From NCBI GenBank assembly GCA_937141995.1, contig CAKZQX010000159.1, positions 1 through 5,253 on the forward strand: DNA of 5,253 nt, written 5' to 3'. The DNA comes from an uncultured Chloroflexaceae bacterium. GTDB lineage: Bacteria; Chloroflexota; Chloroflexia; Chloroflexales; Chloroflexaceae. Position numbers and translations under genes: made by a program. Below, piece by piece: positions 1-5,253 of this stretch. Position 1 is the first letter of the stretch. Every line of letters starts with the position of its first letter. A model generated the notes under the pieces. It was not told where the DNA came from. It searched no databases and worked only from the letters and a program-made list of their open reading frames with translations.

Positions 1-197
1 ATTTTGAAGATAACCAGCGGGCCCTGCTCTTTTTTGCGCTGGGCATTGCCGTTGCTCGCAAGCTGCGCCTCGTCTGTCTTATTCTCTGTGATGAGTTGCA
101 ACTGGGCGATCAGGTCGGTGGCACCCGCAGTTTTCTCGAAATGTGTCGCAATCTCGATATTCCCTACAACATTATTGACATTGCCGCGCTGCGGTAG
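1..197 (+). CDS. 3' end of an unidentified upstream protein (5' end outside the window)
   Basis: The frame starting at base 3 is open for 64 codons and ends at TAG 195-197. It has no start of its own, so it is the C-terminus of a gene entering from the left. The residues read as a folded protein end: a hydrophobic helix and strand (about residues 9-28 of the visible part, around FFALGIAVARKLRLVCLIL), then an acidic turn (CDELQLGDQ), an amphipathic helix (GTRSFLEMCRNLDIP) and a final strand (YNIIDI). The xFALGIAxARKLxLVxLIL pattern is reminiscent of the ELGxAxAxxKPVxLI helix-strand near the end of TIR-like and nucleoside deoxyribosyltransferase-like Rossmann domains, but this is too short to assign. 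It lies 32 bp upstream of the TIR-ATPase gene on the same strand, so it probably belongs to the same transcription unit. The competing ATG-initiated frame at 4-267 overlaps the next gene and gives an unconvincing protein. It was rejected. Confidence 0.6.
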   Translation, partial: FEDNQRALLFFALGIAVARKLRLVCLILCDELQLGDQVGGTRSFLEMCRNLDIPYNIIDIAALR

Positions 198-213
198 CGC
201 CGGCATGCGGATC

Positions 214-222
214 GGAGTGGAT
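214..222 (+). promoter_or_regulatory. Probable ribosome binding site of the TIR-ATPase gene
   Basis: GGAGTGGAT lies 5' of ATG 230. The GGAG core (214-217) is 12 nt from the ATG, which is longer than usual, while the weaker GGAT (219-222) is 7 nt away. No ATG, GTG or TTG occurs in frame just upstream. The first beta strand of the TIR domain begins about eight residues after ATG 230, so this start is preferred despite the loose spacing. Confidence 0.45.
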
Positions 223-229
223 ACGGTCT

Positions 230-3200
230 ATGGGCACGCCGACAACAGCAATTCAAGCCTATTTTAGCCATAGCTATCGCGCTGAAGACCGGAATGTCAA
301 CCTGTTCTTCTGGCGGCTCTTTAGCGAGCAGGGCTTTTTCTTCACGGTGGACCCCAAGTCGAGCCGGACGTTTGTACCGCACCTGGAGCGGATGATTCAG
401 TTGAGCGACTGCTTTATCGCCGTCGTCACGCGCCGGTTGGAGCTGGTCACGTCCATCGGCCGGGTGATGCTGCCCCAACCACAGGTGGTCTGGAACCACT
501 CGCCCTACATTCAGTTTGAGAACCGGCTGGTTTTCCGATCGGGCAAGCCGCGCCTGATCTTTGTGGAGAGCGGTCTGGATGCCAACCTGTTTGGTTCACC
601 CGAAGAGGTTTATGTCTTTGACCGCGATATCCTGGATAAGCGCGAGCCGCTCTACCAGTTGCGCGTGCAGGAGTTTGCCGCCACGGTGCAGGATTACAAA
701 AAGTATACCGACCGACTGCTGCCACCCTCGCGCAAGGCGGGCATTCTGATCGATACGGCGCGAGCCGGCAGTGCCTATGCGCCCGAGGTTGTCGATCTGA
801 TTAAAGATGCGTTGCGGGCGGGCGGCTACATGGCAACGCTGATCTCCCCGCATGTAACCGATGATCAGCAGTTTATTCGGGAACTGGCCGATCTGGAACT
901 GGTGGTATCCGAGATCCGGCGGCCCTTTGTGACAACAACCGCGCTGGCCTTTGCGCATGCCCGGTTTATCCCCAATATTCGCCTCTGCCGCCTGAAACCG
1001 GGTGAGAGTCGCACCGATATTCAGTTACCCGATTTTCTCAATGGCTATACCGTTGGCGACATTGATCCGCTTAGCGCCTGGCATACGCTGGATGAACTGG
1101 CACTGGAGATTGTGCAGCATGTGCAAAAATTCCAGCAGACGCGCACGCTGCTCGACTCCTTCGATGCCGGGCGGCGCTACTTTTTGAGTGCCGGCCGCCG
1201 CCGCGCCAAGGTGTTTGTCAGCAATGCACATACCCTGAATGATCTGGCAATCGGGCTGATCAAGGGCTTCCAGACAGTCAACGTGCAGTTCTTTCACTAT
1301 CAGGCCACCCTGAGTATCGGCTCGGCCTGGCAGCATGAACTCAACCGTGAACTGAGTGAGTGTGAGGTGTTTATTGCGCTGATCAGCGAGGAGTATCATA
1401 CCAGCAAATGGTGCCAGTATGAGCTTGAGAATGCGTTCGAGCGCTGGAAAAACAAGCAGGTGGTGATTTTACCCTACCTGGTCACCCAGGCCCGCCTGCC
1501 CGAATTGATTCGGGATCATATTCAGTGCGCATTTATGTACTCCATGCAGCCGGATGAAATTGTACGCACAATTGTCGATACTGTTGATAAATATCTCACC
1601 GAAATTGAACAGACGCCCGCTGTCATCCGTGATCGCGTCGGCGCATTTGAGCATGCACTCGACCGCACCGCTATTCAGTCGGCCTCCCTCAACGTTGTCG
1701 AAGTGGTGGACGAGGCCGTCACCACACTGTCACAGGCGCTGGATATCGCGCCGGAGCGTCAGTCCGCGCCCGAACTGCTCAACGGCATGTGCCGGCTGGA
1801 TGTGCGGTTGCAGCGAATCCTGGGCGATCTGCCGAACTTCCCGGAAGTGGTGCCCTTCTTCTTCTTCCGCGCCTCCCAGTTGGAGCAGCACGATATCGAT
1901 GCGCTCAAGCGGTTGCTGGCGGGGCAACCCACCCGTGTGGCGCTGATCGTGGCACCCATTGAGGCCGATACCCTCCCGCGCACGCGCCAGGCGCTCGATA
2001 GCGCAATTCGCCAGGTGCATGCCTGTGACGCTGTTGTGCTGAGTCATGGCGACCTCAAAACTATTGTCCGCGATCCGTCGCCCAACGCCGCATTCCGCCG
2101 CGCGCTGCTGGCCCAGGTTAACATCCTGAACTATGCGCCCTTCGTGGTCACCGGCGCAACGCCCGACCATATCTTCTTTGGGCGTGAGGCCGAGTTGCGC
2201 ACCGTCTGTGAGCATGCGCAGGTGGCCTCCTTCGCCGTCATCGGTGGGCGGCGGGTGGGCAAAACCTCGCTGCTGGGGCGGCTGCACCGCGTGCGCCTGT
2301 CGGCAGTGGGCTTTCGCACGCTCTACCACGACTGTGCGACGACGCCGACCTACGCCACCTTTTTGCAGACGCCGATCCGCGACTGGCGGCCGGATGCCCC
2401 CCTCAACGCCGAGCTAACCTTTGGCGATCTGGTGCAGAATCAGCAGCAGCGGCAGCATCTGCCGCTGGAGCGCCCGCTGGTGCTGCTGCTGGACGAGGTT
2501 GACAAGCTGATTCCCGACGACCGGAGCAACAACTGGCAACTCTTCAATGCCCTGCGTGCGCTGGCAAACTCCGGGCGCATCCATGTGGTACTGGGTGGTG
2601 AACGGGTGCTGCGCGATGCGCTCCGCGATGCCTCCAGTCCCCTTTTCAACTTTGCCAACGAGATGCTGATTGGTCGGCTGGACTTGCGCGCCGCCGAGGA
2701 GTTGATCACCCAGCCGATCCGCCAGTTGGAGATTGAACTGCTGGATCTGCCCGGCATTGTGCGCCGCATCTACGATTTTACCTCCGGGCATCCCAATATC
2801 ATCCAGCGGCTCTGCCGCCGCCTGATCGAGCCGATCAATACCGCGGCCATCCGCCAGATCTCGCTGGAGGGCGTGAACAGCGTACTCGAAGACCCGGACT
2901 TTATCCGGCGTGATTTTCTGGAGACCTACTTCTCGCGGGCATCGGCGCTGGAACATCTCTGCGCGCTGGTGATGGCGGCGGATAGCGACCGGCGCACCCT
3001 CTCCACGGTGCATGCAGCGCTGCTGGAGCGCGGCATCGATGCCCGGCTCAACCAGGTCGACTCGGCATTGGAACGGCTGGTCGATCTGCGCAATATCCTG
3101 CTGCGCACCGCCGGCGGCTATGACTTTGCCGTCAGCGCTTTCCCGCTGATTATCGCCCGGAGTCGTCGGCTGCACGACTGGATCAACCTGCGGCGCGAGG

Positions 3201-3268
3201 TGTTTGCGCATGCGGGCGATATCGCCCCGGAAACCGCCCCGCCTGAATTGCAAGGGAGACTATGGTGA
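230..3268 (+). CDS. Multidomain TIR-TIR-STAND ATPase signalling/effector protein
   Basis: A 1012-residue soluble protein with no signal peptide or membrane segment. (1) Residues about 8-120 are a divergent TIR-like domain: the strand AYFSHSY, DPKSS at 41-45, helix LERMIQLSDCFIAVVTRR, then SPYIQFE with E97 at the place of the catalytic TIR glutamate. (2) Residues about 170-300 are a degenerate alpha/beta domain (GILIDTARAG, ALAFAHARF) without an obvious active site. (3) Residues about 325-455 are a canonical TIR domain: KVFVSNAH, ELSECEVFIALISEEY, and SKWCQYE with predicted catalytic E398. (4) A helical linker covers 455-540. (5) Residues about 545-640 are an unassigned alpha/beta region. (6) The P-loop ATPase follows: FFGREAE at 649-655, Walker A GGRRVGKTS with K678, Walker B LLLDE with D755 and E756, and GHP at 853-855, typical of STAND NTPases. 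(7) A winged-helix-like tail spans 900-980. TIR domains of this family commonly cleave NAD+ and STAND ATPases act as oligomerising switches. An NTP-gated NADase or immune role is therefore inferred. No sensor repeats are visible. The stop overlaps the next gene. Confidence 0.88.
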   Translation: MGTPTTAIQAYFSHSYRAEDRNVNLFFWRLFSEQGFFFTVDPKSSRTFVPHLERMIQLSDCFIAVVTRRLELVTSIGRVMLPQPQVVWNHSPYIQFENRLVFRSGKPRLIFVESGLDANLFGSPEEVYVFDRDILDKREPLYQLRVQEFAATVQDYKKYTDRLLPPSRKAGILIDTARAGSAYAPEVVDLIKDALRAGGYMATLISPHVTDDQQFIRELADLELVVSEIRRPFVTTTALAFAHARFIPNIRLCRLKPGESRTDIQLPDFLNGYTVGDIDPLSAWHTLDELALEIVQHVQKFQQTRTLLDSFDAGRRYFLSAGRRRAKVFVSNAHTLNDLAIGLIKGFQTVNVQFFHYQATLSIGSAWQHELNRELSECEVFIALISEEYHTSKWCQYELENAFERWKNKQVVILPYLVTQARLPELIRDHIQCAFMYSMQPDEIVRTIVDTVDKYLTEIEQTPAVIRDRVGAFEHALDRTAIQSASLNVVEVVDEAVTTLSQALDIAPERQSAPELLNGMCRLDVRLQRILGDLPNFPEVVPFFFFRASQLEQHDIDALKRLLAGQPTRVALIVAPIEADTLPRTRQALDSAIRQVHACDAVVLSHGDLKTIVRDPSPNAAFRRALLAQVNILNYAPFVVTGATPDHIFFGREAELRTVCEHAQVASFAVIGGRRVGKTSLLGRLHRVRLSAVGFRTLYHDCATTPTYATFLQTPIRDWRPDAPLNAELTFGDLVQNQQQRQHLPLERPLVLLLDEVDKLIPDDRSNNWQLFNALRALANSGRIHVVLGGERVLRDALRDASSPLFNFANEMLIGRLDLRAAEELITQPIRQLEIELLDLPGIVRRIYDFTSGHPNIIQRLCRRLIEPINTAAIRQISLEGVNSVLEDPDFIRRDFLETYFSRASALEHLCALVMAADSDRRTLSTVHAALLERGIDARLNQVDSALERLVDLRNILLRTAGGYDFAVSAFPLIIARSRRLHDWINLRREVFAHAGDIAPETAPPELQGRLW
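3252..3258 (+). promoter_or_regulatory. Ribosome binding site of the ATPase-caspase gene, bearing on start choice
   Basis: AAGGGAG is a strong Shine-Dalgarno sequence inside the last codons of the TIR-ATPase gene. It ends only 3 nt before ATG 3262 but 6 nt before the in-frame GTG at 3265. The GTG would fit normal spacing better and would give a 4-nt GTGA overlap with the upstream stop. Either start implies translational coupling. Confidence 0.65.
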
Positions 3269-5148
3269 CGACATCTAACGTTTACTTTTACACCAGCGGC
3301 GCGCTGCCCAGAGATTACCCCGGCTACATCTCCCGCCCGGCCGACTATGCTGCCTGGCGCGCGCTGCAGCAGGGCAAGTTGATCTACACCATCGCGCCCC
3401 GGCAGGTGGGCAAAACCTCGCTGCTCAAGCGGCTGGCGGCCCGGTTAAGCGACCAGGGCTGGTGCTGCTGCCAGGTTGATCTGGCGACCTTCGGCAACCT
3501 GGAGCGCGCGCACTGGTTCCAGCGCATTGGCGAGCGGATTGCGCAGGCATGCCACGCAACGGCGGCGATTGCCGACCTGGATGGCCTGGTCGATCAGCAG
3601 GCGTTCCGCACCTTTCTGCTGGACACCATCGGACTGCGCAATCCGGCAGCCCCGGCGCGGCTGGCCCTCTTCTTTGACGAGGTCGAAGGGCTGCGCGGGA
3701 TGGAGTTCTCGGACGACTTTTTAATGACACTGCGCGATCTCTACCAACACCGCGAAGACTATCCGGGACACCTGCTGATCAGCTTTGCCGGGGCGGTCGA
3801 TCCGCAGGCGCTGATCAAAGACCAGAGCATCTCGCCCTTCAATATCGCCGAAGAGATCACGCTCAACGACTTTACCGCCGCCGAGACGCAGCAGTTGACC
3901 GGGTACCTGGAGCAGATGAACCTGCCGGTGGAGGCGGCGGTCCACGCGCAGCTCTATGCCTGGACCGGCGGGCACCCCTACCTGACGCAACGCCTGTGCG
4001 AGATTATCACAACCTGGGCCGATACCCGCGCGATCTCCCGGATCACGCCGGAAGTGGTTGACCGGGCCGTGCAGACCGGGCTGCTGGCTCCCCGCAGCCG
4101 TGACAAAAATATCAAGCATGTTGAGAGCAAGCTCTACGAACTGTTGAGTGAGTCGCCCCGGCCACTCGATGCGCCGGCGCAAAAGCTCTGGCAGCGGCTG
4201 CGGCTGGGTGAGCCGGTCTACTCGACCGAGCCGGGATTCTATGCGCTCTACCTGACGGGCGCAGTCGCCGAGGCGTCCGATGGACAGATTCAACTGCGTA
4301 ACCGGATCTACCGCGTGGCGCTGGGGTTAGATGAAGTTGACGGTAGGGGGACAGAACCCGGCGGCGCTCTGCCCATATCCACACCTGTGTTAAACCCAGG
4401 CCGGGCCTGGGCGCTGCTGGTGGGCATCAACTGCTACGACGATGCCTTTATCGCTGATCTGCAGGTCTGTGTGGACGATGTCACCGCAGTGCAGCAGGCG
4501 CTGGCGGAGAGCTACCAGGTGGCCCGGCTGCTGACCGATGCCACCCCGGCCACGCCACCGACGCGGGCCAACATCCTGAGTAGTCTGGCAAATATTGCCC
4601 AGGCCGCCGCTGAAGAAGATGTGCTGCTCTTCTACTTCAGTGGGCATGGCCTGGCCGAGGGCGGCGAAAGCTATCTGCTGCCGTGTGACCCCCGCCTGTC
4701 GGCGCTCCGGCATACGGCGGTGGCAATGCAGGATCTGCGCGACCTGCTGGAACAGTCCCCGGCCCGCGCCCGGGTTGTCATTATCGACGCCTGCCACTCC
4801 GGGGCGGCTATCGGGAAAGCGCCCCCAACCATGACGCCCGAGTTTATCCAGCGGGTTTTTGCGGAGGCGGAAGGGATGGCGGTGCTGGCCTCCTGCAAGC
4901 AGGGACAGCGCTCCTGGGAGTGGCCCGACCAGGGACGTAGCGTGTTTACCTACTACCTGCTGGAAGCCCTGCGCGGCCAGGCCGACCATGATCGTAAGGG
5001 CTTTGTCACCGTCAGTGATGCCGGCCGCTATGTTGCCGACCGGGTCAAGCACTGGTCGGTTGAACATAGCGTCCTGCAGACGCCGACGTTGCAGTACACC
5101 GTGGCGGGTGATATCGTGCTCTGCCGGGTTGCGCAGTTTGAACATTAA
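3262..5148 (+). CDS. AAA-like ATPase fused to a C-terminal caspase-like (peptidase C14) protease
   Basis: A 628-residue cytosolic protein. Residues 7-280 match the AAA-like family (Pfam AAA_35 type): the opening VYFYTSGALPRDYPGYISRPAD, conserved in the family as a G-x-L-P stretch followed by YxxRxAD; Walker A APRQVGKTS with K51; QVDLATFGN; Walker B LALFFDE with D139 and E140; and the STAND-like GGHPYLTQRLC at 236-246. Residues 281-355 form a helical or winged-helix segment. A Gly/Pro-rich linker (356-380) leads to a caspase domain at 382-620: WALLVGIN strand, DDVTAV helix, YFSGHG with catalytic H462, and IIDACHSG with catalytic C511. Both dyad residues are intact. DxCHSG is the metacaspase/orthocaspase type, whose members usually cut after Arg or Lys, so caspase-like Asp specificity is not expected. 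The order ATPase then protease is clear. The first Gly of the P-loop is Ala45. The gene overlaps the TIR-ATPase gene by 7 bp, or 4 bp if GTG 3265 is used, which suggests co-expression. The role as an NTP-controlled death or defence protease is inferred. Confidence 0.92.
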   Translation: MVTTSNVYFYTSGALPRDYPGYISRPADYAAWRALQQGKLIYTIAPRQVGKTSLLKRLAARLSDQGWCCCQVDLATFGNLERAHWFQRIGERIAQACHATAAIADLDGLVDQQAFRTFLLDTIGLRNPAAPARLALFFDEVEGLRGMEFSDDFLMTLRDLYQHREDYPGHLLISFAGAVDPQALIKDQSISPFNIAEEITLNDFTAAETQQLTGYLEQMNLPVEAAVHAQLYAWTGGHPYLTQRLCEIITTWADTRAISRITPEVVDRAVQTGLLAPRSRDKNIKHVESKLYELLSESPRPLDAPAQKLWQRLRLGEPVYSTEPGFYALYLTGAVAEASDGQIQLRNRIYRVALGLDEVDGRGTEPGGALPISTPVLNPGRAWALLVGINCYDDAFIADLQVCVDDVTAVQQALAESYQVARLLTDATPATPPTRANILSSLANIAQAAAEEDVLLFYFSGHGLAEGGESYLLPCDPRLSALRHTAVAMQDLRDLLEQSPARARVVIIDACHSGAAIGKAPPTMTPEFIQRVFAEAEGMAVLASCKQGQRSWEWPDQGRSVFTYYLLEALRGQADHDRKGFVTVSDAGRYVADRVKHWSVEHSVLQTPTLQYTVAGDIVLCRVAQFEH

Positions 5149-5232
5149 ATCCGGATATCACTGGATGGGAGTCCTGGCTTATGCAGTTTGAATTTTTCAT
5201 CCAGATATCGCCGCTCAGGAGTCCCGGCTTCA
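5133..5232 (+). repeat. Imperfect 50-bp tandem direct repeat spanning the stop of the ATPase-caspase gene
   Basis: Units 5133-5182 and 5183-5232 align without gaps at 36 of 50 positions. Shared blocks are GCAGTTTGAA (5133 and 5183), ATCC-GATATC (5149 and 5199), and GGAGTCC-GGCTT (5168 and 5218), all exactly 50 bp apart. Unit 1 begins in the last codons of the ATPase-caspase gene (AQFEH, then TAA) and runs into the intergenic DNA. A third unit does not continue after 5232. The cause may be a local duplication or two copies of an interspersed intergenic repeat. Confidence 0.75.
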
Positions 5233-5253
5233 GCCGGATCAGGCGTTCCCGGC
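5181..5253 (+). CDS. Possible start of a third ORF, incomplete at the window end
   Basis: ATG 5181 opens a frame with no stop through base 5253. It begins MQFEFFIQISPLRSPGFSR and is preceded by GGGAG at 5167-5171, 9 nt from the ATG. It would start 32 bp after the ATPase-caspase stop on the same strand, as expected for an operon member. Against it, its codons lie wholly in the 50-bp repeat and the GC-rich inverted repeats, and the later residues (Arg/Ser/Pro/Gly-rich) look like a translated intergenic repeat. Only 24 codons are visible and no family can be named. Confidence 0.25.
   Translation, partial: MQFEFFIQISPLRSPGFSRIRRSR
5224..5253. repeat. Overlapping GC-rich inverted repeats at the window end
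   Basis: CCGGCT (5224-5229) and AGCCGG (5232-5237) are perfect inverted copies separated by 2 nt. They could form a 5-bp stem with a TTCA loop. GCCGG (5233-5237) is also complementary to CCGGC at 5249-5253 across 11 nt, so two mutually exclusive hairpins are possible. No T-tract is visible before the window ends, so a rho-independent terminator cannot be claimed. The sequence has the look of an intergenic palindromic repeat family. Confidence 0.45.

Noticed and set aside
4..267. 87-codon ATG-initiated frame on the + strand at the left edge
   Set aside because: It overlaps the start of the TIR-ATPase gene and gives a Ser/Cys-rich, non-family-like protein. The frame starting at base 3 gives a much more protein-like reading.
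1852..1872. Pyrimidine-rich CTTC repeat (three TTC codons for a Phe run) as a phase-variable slippage tract
   Set aside because: The tract is short and made of triplets, so slippage would only change the number of Phe residues in the strand PFFFFRA without shifting the frame. There is no sign of variation.
1730..2329. 199-codon minus-strand frame
   Set aside because: It lies entirely antisense to the linker and ATPase parts of the TIR-ATPase gene. Long antisense frames are expected in GC-rich coding DNA, and it shows no recognisable motif.
2492..2503. DEVD in the TIR-ATPase (residues 755-758) as a caspase cleavage site for the neighbour protein
   Set aside because: It is the Walker B motif, expected to be buried in the ATPase core, and the partner is a metacaspase/orthocaspase type not expected to prefer Asp.
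2414..3253. 279-codon minus-strand frame
   Set aside because: It is antisense to the Walker B to C-terminal region of the TIR-ATPase gene. The product is Gln/Arg/Gly-rich with no domain pattern, while the sense strand has clear motifs.
4390..5145. 251-codon minus-strand frame
   Set aside because: It is a mirror of the caspase domain coding strand. The sense strand has the intact His-Cys dyad, so the antisense frame is a shadow.
5149..5253. CRISPR array or rho-independent terminator at the right edge
   Set aside because: There are only two diverged units with no spacer structure, and no T-tract follows the hairpins in the visible sequence.

Overview
The window is GC-rich bacterial DNA that is almost fully coding on the + strand. 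It contains two large, overlapping genes for signal-transduction ATPases that carry cell-death-type effector domains. No ribosomal, tRNA or other marker gene is present, so the taxonomy is inference only. Gene 2 has a full AAA-like module of a kind frequent in Chloroflexota and filamentous cyanobacteria. The TIR/caspase/STAND combination and the style of the 3' intergenic repeat also suggest a filamentous Chloroflexota (Roseiflexus/Chloroflexus-like) bacterium.

Layout: bases 1-197 are the 3' end of an upstream gene, with only 64 codons visible. After a 32-bp gap comes gene 1 (230-3268, 1012 aa). Its order is an N-terminal TIR-like domain, a degenerate alpha/beta domain, a second and more canonical TIR domain with the SxWCxxE motif, a helical linker, an unassigned alpha/beta domain, a STAND-type P-loop ATPase, and a C-terminal winged-helix-like region. 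Gene 2 (3262-5148, 628 aa) overlaps the end of gene 1 by 7 bp, or by 4 bp if it starts at the adjacent GTG. It encodes an N-terminal AAA-like ATPase joined to a C-terminal caspase-like (peptidase C14, metacaspase/orthocaspase-type) protease with an intact His-Cys dyad. The last 121 bp hold an imperfect 50-bp tandem repeat that starts inside gene 2, short inverted repeats, and a possible third ORF that begins at 5181 and runs off the window.

How the genes may work together (inference): the overlap implies translational coupling and fixed stoichiometry. One protein can potentially destroy NAD+ (TIR) and the other is a protease (caspase-like). Both are gated by related ATPase modules and neither has a visible WD40, TPR or LRR sensor. 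The pair fits a two-armed, NTP-controlled conflict or programmed-death system, for example an anti-phage one. Each domain family is known. The pairing of a double-TIR STAND protein with a translationally coupled ATPase-caspase is the candidate novelty.
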